Shown here: positions 11,177 through 22,286 of the stretch, piece by piece
How the letters are laid out: each line of letters begins with the position of its first letter
Numbering within the stretch: position 1 is the first letter of the stretch
Translations under genes and position numbers: made by a program
Notes under the pieces: generated by a model
The model's input: only the letters and a program-made list of their open reading frames with translations
What the model was told of the DNA's origin: nothing
Databases searched by the model: none
Assembly: GCA_006384855.1 (NCBI GenBank)
Contig: VCJN01002744.1
Location: 186,001 to 250,000, forward strand
DNA: 64,000 nt
From: Tetraselmis striata
Lineage: Eukaryota > Chlorophyta > Chlorodendrophyceae > Chlorodendrales > Chlorodendraceae
Direction: 5' to 3'

Positions 11177-14100
11177 CGCTGCCCTTGCGATCACGCTGAC
11201 AGAGGTGGGTTGTGCGCGGCATGGGGGGTTGGGCAGCGCCACTTATTGCGCACATAGATAGAGTCAGCGTTTCGCAACAGCGCGAAATGTGAGAGTAGCT
11301 GCTGGAGATTAAGCACCCGCAAACATGACGTCAATCCAGTGCCCTTATGCGCTCATGGCATGCACCTGGATGACACTGCCGGGGGTGGGACGCCCACTTG
11401 CGCAGAAACAGGTAATGCGGTGGCAACCGCCACACATGCGCGGACATTGCGCTCCCAGAATTGATACAACATCAAACATTTAATGCATGGCCACTGGCAG
11501 GATGGCCGAATGTTCTGCCAGGCCGCCATGGGATAATTTTGGCACGCAACAGAATGCCAAAGTATACATAGCAACAGAGCAAGAGAACAGAATCCATTGC
11601 ATGTCTCCCACGTTCACAAGCATCAGGCAACTATAAAGTAGTTCGCAGCCAAGGGCGTATAGTTGCATAGACATCACCAGCTTCACGCGCGGTGAGTGCT
11701 GGTTGGTGGCTGGGAATTGGAAATATCTTCGCCTGTTGCCAACGTGCTGTACGTGCAGAGGTACTCGTACTGAAGAGAATTGTGCGGAGGTTTTATGTAG
11801 GGTGCAACCAGGGTACGTTCAGGATACAGGGTGGCGACCCTTTATACAGCTACACCCGTCATCTTTAGAAGAGGCTGGGAGGCTGATCCCACGACTTCGA
11901 GATTTTCGTGTATAACATGGCCTTTTCTTGTCCTATTGCAGTGGAATTTGAGGGGAATCTCAATGTTTTCACGAGATGGCTCGGCTGACATCCGCCTCGC
12001 ATGTATATAAGGCCATTCATATCCAGGGGATGCTGTAGTACATTAGGTCGATTTCCGGTCACACTTACAGACCCTATGAGAGGGCATGCAAATGCGCGGA
12101 AGCATATTTATGGAAGTAGTACATGTATTTGGCATGCGCATCAACCTCCTACGTAGCCATACGCAGCTCAGAGGGACATCTTATTTCGTTTGCTGCCGGT
12201 TTCATCCTGCGAGTTGGGGCAAACATTCCTCAACCTAGATAGCCCCAAGGTGAACTATTTGTTTGAGGGCGAAAATAACACGGAAGATGAAAACAGCAGA
12301 AATGGCTGTAGCACGGCGAAAAATGAAAAAAGCACGGCGTAGTAGCCTCCGTAATAAGGATTAGTAATTCCATCATCATGTTCATCCGGCCAGTGTGGGA
12401 ATGGTACAAGCCTCCCTGATTCCCGTATCCCCAGAATGTAGGGGGCAGTAATAATTAGTTAGTCGCTAATCGTCCTTATAAGATGTTAGCCGGTATTCAC
12501 ATTAAAAAGCACATTAAGAGAAACCTGCAGATAAGAAAACCGGTAGATGAGACAACATTTCGAGGTTTTCTCATCCGAAATGGCCGTTTAGTACCGTGGT
12601 TTTGGACCTGCATCAGGATGCATGTGTTCACATTCAAAAAATCACGGCAGTAAAAGCTGAGCGCTTGCAGCGGCGGGTGCCCCGGCCCGCTATCAGTTGC
12701 CGACACTGCCCAACTCAGGCGTACATCGTGCCCGCCCAAGGCGCCTCTGCCATCATGCCATGCATGTCGCTATGCGTGGGCGGGGGGGGGGGCGGGGGGG
12801 GGGGGGGGGGGGGGGGGGGGCGGGAGAAGCTCGATGACGTCGCGCCACCGCTGACTGTTGTTGTTGGGCGCCACCACACCAGCGAGAACGATGCTATCCG
12901 GCGCTGCTCGTCGCGCTAGATTGAAGCGACGAGCGCGCACCGTCATCGAAACGTGTGCGTTATGCCTTGCGTTGTGTGGACGACGCCCACCCAGGCTAGG
13001 GGCTGCGGGAGGGGGGCGAGGCGGCGGAGGACCGGCTTTCCCTTCCCGTCCTGACTCCTGAGGGCTTTTAACGTCGGTAAGCGAACGCTCATGTTAGTGA
13101 ACGCCCGGGCTGCGGCGCGGGCTGCACGGCAGGTAGCGAGTATACTAGTACCAGTCGACCGCCCGCCAGACCGCGAGCCCGCCAACCGTCGCCAGCCCCC
13201 CAGCGCCAGCCAGCCAGACAACCGCCAGCCGGCCGTCAGAACTCCAAGGGCCCTCCCTCGGGACTAACCGCGCAACTTCATGGGTTTTACCGGTCGTCGC
13301 GGTTGCGTGTGGCGGCAAGGACCCCACGATCGGTCGCGCGATTATGAGACAAACCGACGAAATGCATGCGTCGACCCCCCCCCCCCCCCCCCCCCCGGGC
13401 ATGCCAGGATGAATAGGACACGTCAGGCCATGACAAGATAGGACACCACGAGGTCGGGATAGAACTACTCCTTGTGCATCCCAGCCCCGCTCCGCAAGCA
13501 CGTTGCCTCGGCCCGCCCGCCCGCGATCAGCCCGGCAGGCCGTAGCCCCATCGCGTAAAAACTAGTCCGTAATCGAGCGGTATCCACCCCCGTGTTGTCG
13601 GCCATGTCATGCCGGCGACTCGGGATTATGTAACCCGTAGATATCTCACGACAAGGAACGTTTGCCATGACCCTACCGCATTACCGAGTTTCCCCGCTTG
13701 GTATACCATAATAACGGTAGCTCCGGTAGGGTTGGCCCCGATAAGGGCAGCCACGCGCCACCGAGCGCAGCCGTCATAGTGATGGGGGTTTGCCCTTAGA
13801 CGGATGGACACCGGGATGGGGATGCTGGTGCCTCCTTGCGTCGTGTGTGTGTTCTTTGTTGGGGGGGGGGGGGGGGGGGGGGGGGGGTCGCCACTACCTG
13901 CATTTGTAACCGCGTCGATCGGGCGTTAATTGGCCGGCCCTGGGACATGCCAAAGATCGATCGAGTGTTGCAGCGGGATGGGCTAGTGCGCTTTGATGTG
14001 TATTGTACCTAAGGGCAGCATGGCGGGGCTCGGGATTGGGTGCCAGCCGCCTCGGTCGGCGGCATGTGATGGCGATGGCCGGCACTAGCTAACCTTCCCA

Positions 14101-16062
14101 GCCGTCGACATACACCTATGGAATGTCGGCGGCTAAAAGTCGCCACCGTGTGGCTAGGGGTGCATATTAGCGGGAGTCGGAATCGAGCGATACGATCAAG
14201 TAATTCTTATACGAGATTCAGCGTGCCGACCGGTGCAAAAAAAGTCGATCATTGACGAGCACACATTTTGTACTGGTGCCGCGGCTTGCTTGCCTGCGCG
14301 TCGTGCCATGGCGCCTATATCCATACCACGCGCACCTTAGCGCCCTAGTGATAGGTGAAACTGGCGAGCGCGAAGGTGTGGCCGGGCCTTGGTGGGATGT
14401 GAGCTCTGATGTCGCCGGGATGTAGCATGATATAGTGCGGGTGTTCTGTGACGGCCGGTAGGTTTGGAGTCGTGTAGTACTCGCCTTGGATGAGCAAACA
14501 ACGCAACCACAAAGTACATCTGTCCCACAGGAAGATCCGCGCTGTCGCTCTGTGCATTATTTCCGGTGTCCATGGCCATCACAATATTATCCCAGTTGAT
14601 TTTATTGGCTAAGTTTGAGTTATTGCACTGCAACCCGATTTCGGCCCGGACTCCAAGCTGCATTACAATAGCTTGATAAAGGTTGTAACCACATAAGGTT
14701 GTAATGCAGCATTTACTGAGCCCAACCCTGCTATGGATGACGCGACGCTTGTTGTAGGGGACCGCTGTCCCCCCCCCCCCCCCCCTTTGGCTTCGCCGGT
14801 CTCCGCGTGCCTGCGCGCCACGGCATATACATGGCGGCTAACCCGCCATTTCTGCAATACGGCCCATTGCATGCGGGGCAGACCGGGGCCAAGAGCGATG
14901 GTACCTAAGCATGTTCATGAAGCCTAAGGCCCCTAAATGACACCGTGCGATCCCTGCGGGGTGGGCCCGGCTCGAGGTGCTGCGGTCCCGCTCTGATCGG
15001 CGCTGATTGGGTGCATAACTCCAAGCTTTTGACATGGTCAACCCGCAGATCACGGGCGCACCTACATAATATACCACTATGGACAAAACGTTATCAAACT
15101 ACCATGGCCCATTGCGCGAGGCTCGGCCCAGTGGGCCCTCAAGATGCGGTACACTACCAGATCCTGCTGAGCGCGATGGGCGTGGAGGTGGTCGCGGTGG
15201 CCGCGGTGGAGTACCGGGCGGGGCGGTAGAGTACCGGGTCAACACACCGTATGTACTCACCAGCGCTCGATCCCGCCGCCCCGCCCCCATATCGTGACGA
15301 CCGATCTGTTACGCATTAAGCTCCACGGAGACAATGCTCCGTATCTATCTTAGCCAATAGATAGTGGGTGTATTACATGTAGGTGACGAGCGTTCGGGCG
15401 CAGCTGGACGTGCTTGCAAGAAATGTAAATGGCCGAGCTAAATTGCGGTCTTGCAATTGTCCGGCATCATGCCGCGGCGGATCTCAGCGAGTGTTGCTCT
15501 GATCGCGCCCGGGATTGCCCCATATCGTCTACCACACGTGGCATGTATTCGACCTCATATAGAACACGATTCAGGGTACAATACTAGTATCTTTGGGGTC
15601 TACCAAGCTGACAAGGGGTTTCCATACACGGCTATCGTGGGTCCGGGCAGGTAGTCGGGGGCGCGTCAAGGCATGGTGGTGGGCGGGAGGGAGGGCAAAA
15701 TTAGGAATGAGCACATGCTTGACCGAATTCCGTGACGATGTCGTCGTATACATGCAACTACTCTTTATGTTTTTTCAAAGCATACGAACAGCCACGAATA
15801 CCATGATTATGACCCTCGTACAGTGACACTACCTCTTTAATGAACATTGATTCAAGGCCTCTCCCCTCCGTTCACTATCTACATGGGTAGGTTCATTATC
15901 GGAGTGTTAACTAAAGTACTCACACGCTTGTGTGGGAGCCCCTCCACCCTGTTCACCACATGGGTGGATTCATTTAGGGGGGTTCATTGTAGGTGTCACT
16001 ATACTTATTTGCGGTGCCGTGGTTTATTATGCGCAGCTTGTGTAACTTGATCTTTTAGTGAT
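11177..16062. other. gene-poor, repeat-like region
   Basis: No intact gene recognised. It holds long homopolymers (G runs at 12779-12821 and 13861-13887, C runs near 13375-13396 and 14770-14785), degenerate unique sequence and a short decayed coding fragment near 14.35-14.68 kb. The mixed composition suggests old mobile-element debris. Confidence 0.45.
14337..14680 (-). pseudogene. unidentified decayed coding fragment
   Basis: A minus frame encodes protein-like sequence including VMQLGVRAEIGLQCNNSN and INWDNIVMAMDTGNN up to VGQMYFVVALFA near 14490. After a frame change it continues as GEYYTTPNLPAVTEHPHYIM and ends HTFALASFTYH with a TAG. The composition is rich in beta-forming residues and unlike low-complexity shadow frames. 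I do not recognise the family; a mobile-element or viral structural-type protein is one possibility. Confidence 0.3.
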
Positions 16063-16251
16063 TTAGAGATTTGAATTACACGGGGCTAAGTACGACGGGT
16101 GTTACCCGATGTTACAATCTCCGCCGCACGCGGCTAGTAAGAACGCTACTGCCGTGTGCCCACGTCCATCCCTCACCCCTGCTATATGACGCCCCGCGAC
16201 GCGGCGGTGTCTCCACCTTCTGCCTTTGCGCCAGCTTCCATCTAGCGCAAC
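16063..16251 (+). repeat. split direct repeat A1 of element 1
   Basis: Matches 20698-20886 over about 190 bp with small indels, including GTGTGCCCACGTCCATCCCT and a shared end at TAGCGCAAC. Confidence 0.85.
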
Positions 16252-16734
16252 GGCATCGAGAGTCTCGCGGTCTCGCAAGGTGACACACGACAACGACAAC
16301 AACGTTCGACGCCAGCCGTTCGCCGCGACTGCAATAACGACAACATGCCGTACTATGGACGACGCAGCACTATTGCCTGACGACACGTACGATTCGGAGG
16401 GGTGCGGTGGAGGCAACGCCGCAAGTGCGACAACTGACACCGCTAGCTTCACTGCGCTGTTGGCCTGGTGCAGAGGATGCTGCTGCGACTCGACGAGCTA
16501 GACCCCCGCACCTCTTCCATTCAACAACCACCGCCGCATAACCCTATTCCTGCGACGCCAGCCAACAGCCTCGAGCGAGGGTGACGACGAGGACGACGAC
16601 CCCCCCCCCCCCCCCGGTTTCCCTGCAAAATCTCCAGGCCACGCGGCGTTCATCGACCCGCGCAACTGGATCGACTACCTGCCGCGAGCATACGCCGCGT
16701 CTATGCCCCCCGTAGGACTCACCACCTCCGGGCT

Positions 16735-17415
16735 GTGGAACCCACGCTACGACGTACGAGTGGGACCGCTACCTCACCGACGAGAAGAAGCACTCGACGC
16801 GCGAAGAGTATTGCCACATGTTGTGCTATGGAGTCTTTACCGCCTCTACGGACGCAGCGCTCACGTACGCCGTGGCAAAACGTCGCCGCTCGCGACACCG
16901 CGGACGCCGACGACCGGCTCGACTCCGCGGTTTGCACGATCGCGACGTGCGGGCATGCTGCTGAAGACAAGCTCACCTACCTCCGGCGTTTTAAGTGCAA
17001 GAAGGCGCTTACCGGCGAGGAGCGAGTCGCCGAGCGCCTCGTCTACTTCCGCTTCCTCGACACCACCGCCGCCGAACGCTCCAGCAATGGCGTCGACGCC
17101 CTCCTCAACGCCCTTGACGACAAGCAACTCGAGGTCAGCCTCCACCGGGCGGCCAAGGCGCGCAAACCGCCGCGCAGTTCAAGGGCAGCGGCAGCGGAGG
17201 CGGCAGCGGAGGCAACATCCGCATCAAGCAGCAAGAGCGCGCATAACACGCAGACCGAGCCACTAAGGAGAGAGCGGACAAGAACAAGGACAAGGACAAA
17301 GGTGAAGGGCAAGCCTCAGCAAGGCAACCCTGCGAGGAAGACTCGACCCCGCAGACCAAGGAGCGGAACTGGCGGTGTGTCGCCCCGCCGCTCCGAGTCA
17401 TGCTACCCAAGTTAA
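16735..17415 (+). pseudogene. gag-like ORF of element 1
   Basis: A 226-aa frame upstream of the RT. Its central part (DKLTYLRRFKCKKALTGEE, then RFLDTTAAERSSNGVDAL) is helical and charged, and the C-terminus is basic and low-complexity (TRTRTRTKVKGK). No zinc knuckle seen. Assignment as gag rests on position. A C15 run lies just upstream near 16600. Confidence 0.45.
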
Positions 17416-17669
17416 AGCTACATGCGACACCGCGTGCGGCGGCAATGGCGGCAATGGCAAGACATCGGGGCGAACGATCACTAAGTCCTACGGTGGATCC
17501 ATGAGGGCGTCCGGATCCCCTTCAAGCACAACCGCCCCCCACCCAACTTCCACAACGGCATCAGCATGCAAGACGCTACCACCCCGGCGCAGCTCACCTT
17601 CCTCGAGGGCGAGCTTGGCCGCTTCGTGGAGTCCGGCGCAATGGAGTTTGGAACCTTCCGCAAGTGGAT

Positions 17670-18546
17670 GTCAAGACTTTAGTGCACAAGCCCGGCGTCA
17701 ACCTGTGGTGCTGCATCATCGACCTCCGCGTGCTCAACTCCTAATGTGTGCGCAAGCGGCTCAAGATGGAGACCCTACTGGGAGTGCGCCACCTCACAAA
17801 CAAGGGAGACAACATGTTCTCCTTCGACCTCTAAGACGGCTTCTATGCTCTAGGCATCGCAGAGGCGGACCGAGACTACTTCACCGTGGACGTCCGAGGT
17901 CAAATCTACGGGCTCGCAGGGCTGCCAAATGGGCTGCAGCCTCTCGCCCTATTATTACTTCGTCACGCTCACCCAAGTATTCATCACCCACCTCCGGAAA
18001 CCCAAGCCCGAGCCCCCCTCATCGTCTACACTACAACCCACACGTAGCAAGCGCTACCTCCTCTGACCATGTGGGAACGCGCATCCTACCGTACGTGGAA
18101 GACTTCCTTCTCTTCTCCGCGTCGATGGAGCAGACGCTCCACCTCCGTCAGCGCGGCTCGCCAGCCTCCTCGACGCCTTGGCGGGGCTGCAGCGGAACCC
18201 CACAAAGGGCTTCTGGGAGCCCTGCCAGTTCGGCAGGCACGTGGGCATCGACTCAGCGTCCGGCATGTTCTACGCACCGGCAGACAAGCTCGACCGGCTC
18301 TCCCGGCATGCCACCCGGCTCATCGGCCGCGCCACGCGGAGCGCCATGTGGCTCCCGGTGCGCGAGCTGCAGTCACTGGCAGGGCAGGCGCAATACCTCT
18401 TTCTGGCTATCCCGGTCGCAAAATTCTTCCGGCGGGAGCTCCACTCCGTGGTTGGCGACCGATGGCGGGGCGAGCGCGTCCGGATGACGGCACAGCTCCG
18501 CCGCGACCTACAGTGGTGGACGTCGGTGCCCGGTCAGTCCAACTAA
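17670..18546 (+). pseudogene. DIRS-type reverse transcriptase, inactive
   Basis: Motifs in order: VNLWCCIIDLRVLN, LKMETLLGVRHL, MFSFDL and DGFYALGI, GQIYGLAGLPNGLQ, then in other frames ILPYVEDFLLF and RELQSLAGQAQYLFLAIPVA ... LRRDLQWW. In-frame TAA codons interrupt at 17742-17744 and 17832-17834. The catalytic YxDD box reads YVED (18092-18103), changing the first Asp to Glu. Frames change at least twice. Confidence 0.85.
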
Positions 18547-18568
18547 CGGCAAGCCTATCCACCGCCCG

Positions 18569-19412
18569 GTGGAGATGGCTGATATGCACACCGACAGCTC
18601 AAGCTACGGGGGGGGACGGGGTGTTAAACGGCAGGCTGGAGGCGCGGGGATTATGGAGCTCGGCGGACGAGCGCCAACACATCACATGGAAGGAACTCAA
18701 AGCGGTCCGACTTGCAGTGGAAAGCTTCCTCCCCCACCTCGCCGGGCGCAACGTCCTCATGCACGAGGACAACCAAGCGGTCTGTCACGTTTTGTTGGTC
18801 CTAACTTCACGCTCGCCCGAGATGATAACCGAGTTGCGACGACTCTGGTGCTTGCTAGACTCGCACGGAATCCACCGGCGCGCCCGGTACATTCGTTCGG
18901 CAGCGAATGTTCATAGGGGCGGACCGTCTAAGCCGGCACCTCGACAGCGACGATTGGCAACTCGACCCCCTTCTGTTCTCGGAACTGGAGAGCCGGCTCG
19001 GCCCTCACTCCATCGACCGCTTCGAGTCCGCCCTCAACACCATGCTCCCAAGCTACAACGCGGCGTGGTTGGACCCGACGTGCGAGACGGAGGGCTCGGT
19101 GCACCTGCTGGATGCGGATTGGCACCGAGAAAACAACTAATGCAACGGACCCTGGCCCTGCTACCCGGCCTCGTGCATAAGCTGTCGCAGAGTGGCGCAG
19201 CGGCGACCGTCGTCGCGCCGCGGTGGGAGGGCAAGGTGTGGCACTATGCACTCACCGAGATGGCAGTGGAGGAGCTCACGGTGGCGCCGCGCGCCGACTT
19301 GTTCCGGCCGGGGTGGCGGGACGGGCGAGGTGTGATCGGCATTCCTCACTGGCCCGTGACTGTATTCCACGTTCCCTTCCGGCGTGGGTCTACCTGCGCC
19401 GAGGGGCCGTAA
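18569..19412 (+). pseudogene. DIRS-type RNase H and C-terminal domain, frameshifted
   Basis: MHTDSSSYG (first acidic motif), ITWKELKAVRLAVESFLPHL, VLMHEDNQAVCHVL and ADRLSRHLDSDDWQLDP follow in the usual order, spread over three frames. The downstream part, GLVHKLSQSGAAATVVAPRW and ALTEMAVEELT, is the conserved DIRS polyprotein tail. Confidence 0.8.
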
Positions 19413-19642
19413 GTGCTACGCTATCCATGTTTCCGGGCAACGGCCACCAACTACCTATTGTACGTGCGGCACCGGTACGAACTACATCGGTGAAGTACCG
19501 CGTCGAGGTCGCGAGCTATATCTCACCATGGGTTGATTCGATGCGCCCATACATGACACGGGTGCTAGAGTCTGACACCCAGGGCGCCCAACCCCTGGAG
19601 CTCCTATAAGCTGCGTGGGCGCCAGCCATTGCGGCGTCGTAC

Positions 19643-20606
19643 ATGAAGCAATATTTCCGTTTCTGCGAGGAGGAGCGGCGACCGGCCCTTGCTGCAGGCC
19701 CCGGGACTATGGCACGGTACGTCACGTGGTTGGGCAACATGGGGACGATCAAGGCCTCTAGCTTGCAGCCTTACCTGTCGGCCGTCAACAACTTCTTCAA
19801 GGACCACGGCCGGCGGGAGCCGATGGCTCTAGGCGATCTGGTGAGCAGGGTCGGCAAGGGCCTTGCGGCGCCACAAGTGACGCTACGCCCCAAGCTGATG
19901 CGGGCCCAATTGCCCGCGCGTGTGGTGCTGAAAGCCCTGACCCTGGCAAAAGCCCTACGGCTGCAGCTGGGACTTACCTGAGGCACGGACCCAGGTTACC
20001 GTGGTGCGCGTGGAGCTGTTCCGCGCCGGCCTGGCAGTCGTCGTGCTATGTCTTTTTTTCTGCCGCGGAGGAGCGGGGGTGGAGGGTCGTATGGGAGACC
20101 TCACGCTCGGCCCGGACGGCGGAATCCTCCTACACCATCGTAACCAGAAAGCATGCCAGCGTGGCGCGGATGCAAGCAAGAAGTTGGTGTGTCAACTGTC
20201 AGCGTCAGCGCATGCCGACATCGCGGAGCTGCTGCAATACTTTGATGCCGCCCATCGGTTGTTTGCCGGCGGGCGCGTGCCACCGGCACCATGGGCCATC
20301 AACCAGCGCGAGGGGCAGGCAAAATGGCCGGCAGACACCCTCACCAGCTGGCTGCAACTGGTTCTGACAACCGTGCAAGAGCGCCCCCCCCCCCCCCCCC
20401 CCCCCCCCCCCCGCGGGGTTTGCGTGGACGTCCCACTTCCTCCGGAAGAGGGCCACTACAGCCGCGTACGTGATCGGCGCAACGATGCAGAAGATCAAGT
20501 ACTTCGGCGGCTGGGCGATGGGGTCCAACGTCGTGCTCGACTACATCGACCCAACATTGTTGCCGTATCCGGCAGCATGGCACCTCTTTGGCTGGATGAA
20601 CCCCTA
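19643..20606 (+). pseudogene. tyrosine recombinase of element 1
   Basis: The N-terminal core-binding part has MARYVTWLGNMGTIKASSLQ and YLSAVNNFFKDHG and stops at 19979-19981. The catalytic part follows in another frame (FFCRGGAG, box with the first Arg). A C29 run (20384-20412) changes frame again before HFLRKRATTAAYVIG, KIKYFGGW and VVLDYIDPTLLP. Thus HxxR, the GGW position and the Tyr nucleophile are all still encoded, but not in one frame. Confidence 0.85.
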
Positions 20607-20697
20607 GGGCGGTCAACCAACCAGGCTGCCACGCCAAGTGGCGACATGATGGTTAAAGTGCGAGCCCCCTGCTTTGCTAATGGTCGTATTAAGAATT

Positions 20698-20886
20698 ATA
20701 GAGGTTTGAATTACACGGCGGGGCTAAGTACATACGGCGGGTGTTACCCGACGTTACAAATTCCGCCGTACGCGGCTAGGACGCTACTGCCGTGTGCCCA
20801 CGTCCATCCCTCACCCCTATATGACGCCCCGCGACGCGGTGGTGTCTCCACCTTCTGCCTCTGCGCCAGCTTCCAGCTAGCGCAAC
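20698..20886 (+). repeat. split direct repeat A2 of element 1
   Basis: Second copy of A, flanked by the B1 (20660-20679) and B2 (20976-20995) 20-mers, which are identical. Confidence 0.85.
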
Positions 20887-20995
20887 CCACCCTTTCCAAC
20901 CCTTTCGTGCGTGCTATGGAGCCTGAGCCCCTGTGCCAAACATTGTAAAGGGTCTGACACATTTTTGGCAGCACCGCGAGCCCCCTGCTTTGCTA

Positions 20996-22286
20996 CTGGC
21001 GGCCTTTTTGTAATTCACACTACGGTACTGTAGTAGCAGCGACAGGCTGCGCTTAATAAATAGATACGCCGCTTGTTGGCCTTAGACTTTTCGTCTTTAC
21101 TATAGCAGGAGGAAATGCACACATTAGCGATTGATACTGCTAATTAGTGCGCAAATTTATAATAGCGGTACCTGCTCGAACATACCTGCACACTTCGTAT
21201 TTGGAGCTGGCCTAAACTACGCGTGATCCTGCTGGGCGCTGTGGATGGGACGACGTGCGGTGCGCTGCTGCGCCCCGCCGTGGGGGCGCGACAGCGGCTG
21301 GCTGCGCGCTGGTATGGGGTCGCCACCGCTGGCGCGAGGGATATGTAGGAGCCGCTCGGCCGCTCGTAGAGCCACCCACTGCGGCAACCCCTCTACGCGC
21401 TGCAAGCAAGAAGGCGGACTAAACCCAAGCCAATCCAGGCCAGGCGCCCCCTAGCCGTGGGTCTTGCAGACTCGCGGGAGGCGCTCCGGCGAGGCGCCGC
21501 CGGCAGGAGGGGTCGCCCCGCATCTGGCGGTCGGGCGAGCCGGGCGATCGCCCGCGCAGGCGTCCATCGGCCAGCCGTGGCCACAGCTGTCCTGCACGCC
21601 AGTACAGAGCCAAGTTCTCGACTTCCGGGAACAGTTGTTTGCGCCATCTCCCGACGCGGAAAACTTGGCGTGTGCCGGGGAAGCCCGCGCGGGATCGAGG
21701 GCAAGCCCTGGTGGAAAAGCGACGTGGAATAATCCTGATAAAAAATAACAAACAGCGTACCCGTAAGTAACGGCTCCAGATCGCGCCGTCTTGCGCGCCA
21801 CGCTGGACCAGCAGCACGCGGCGTGAGCGTTGAGTCACCTTTCCAGGCTCGTGAAACGGGTTTCCAGCGCTAGGCATCGTTGATAGCGCGCTGTGCAGGC
21901 CCAGACCAGTCCGTGCCTGGGCGTGGTGTGGAGTGGTGCCTGAGGCCACGCCATCGCGCCAGTCCACCAGCTGTACAGCCAGCCACTTGCCCCAGCGCCC
22001 CGCTCGGCCGTTTGCTGCTGCGGAGGCGCGGCGCCGATTGCGACAGGCTGCGTTACAACGCGCAGCGCACGCACCGTCAGGCGCTTGGCTCGACCCTGGT
22101 GGCAACCACCGACTGCCCTGCGAGGGTTTGATAGACTGACCGGCACTGCGGTCCACGGGCCGCTTTGGCCAGGAAGGACTTGTCTGAAACGCAAAGCAGG
22201 GAGCGTCTCCCTCTGCTCGCCGCTGCTTCCAGGAGCGCTGCCAGGCGTCGTTGGGGCGCCTGGGCGCTGGCAGTCAGCGGGCGTGA
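20996..22286. other. upstream region of CCR4 gene
   Basis: Open frames exist on both strands at 21419-22194 because of high GC, but none shows a recognisable domain or a consistent splice pattern. The CCR4 promoter and 5' UTR should lie in the last few hundred bases. A plus frame at 21540-21720 and a minus frame over the same bases are equally plausible, so I call neither. Confidence 0.4.

Larger units (their letters stand above)
16063..20995 (+). mobile_element. decayed DIRS/PAT-like tyrosine-recombinase retrotransposon
   Basis: A ~190-bp sequence beginning GTTTGAATTACACGG-like occurs at 16063-16251 (A1) and again at 20698-20886 (A2). A 20-bp sequence GCGAGCCCCCTGCTTTGCTA occurs at 20660-20679 (B1) and 20976-20995 (B2). 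The order A1-ORFs-B1-A2-B2 is the split direct repeat layout known for PAT-like members of the DIRS order, including algal ones. Between them lie gag-like, RT, RNase H and tyrosine recombinase sequences in that order, all on plus. Multiple frame changes, two stop codons in the RT core and a catalytic substitution show that this copy is dead. Confidence 0.85.

Noticed and set aside
10474..11242. Minus-strand frames over the USP gene
   Set aside because: Complete overlap with phase-consistent USP exons; sequence has no recognisable features.
12596..12919. Plus frame with a poly-Gly segment
   Set aside because: The poly-Gly is only the translated G tract; nothing else supports coding.
13861..13887. 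Idea that all homopolymers are assembly padding
   Set aside because: They vary in length, recur at fixed places in a repeat family and show strand bias in genes, which padding would not; exact lengths still need long-read confirmation.
21419..22194. A possible gene on either strand upstream of CCR4
   Set aside because: Both strands stay open because of GC content and neither shows splice sites plus a domain; no basis for choosing.
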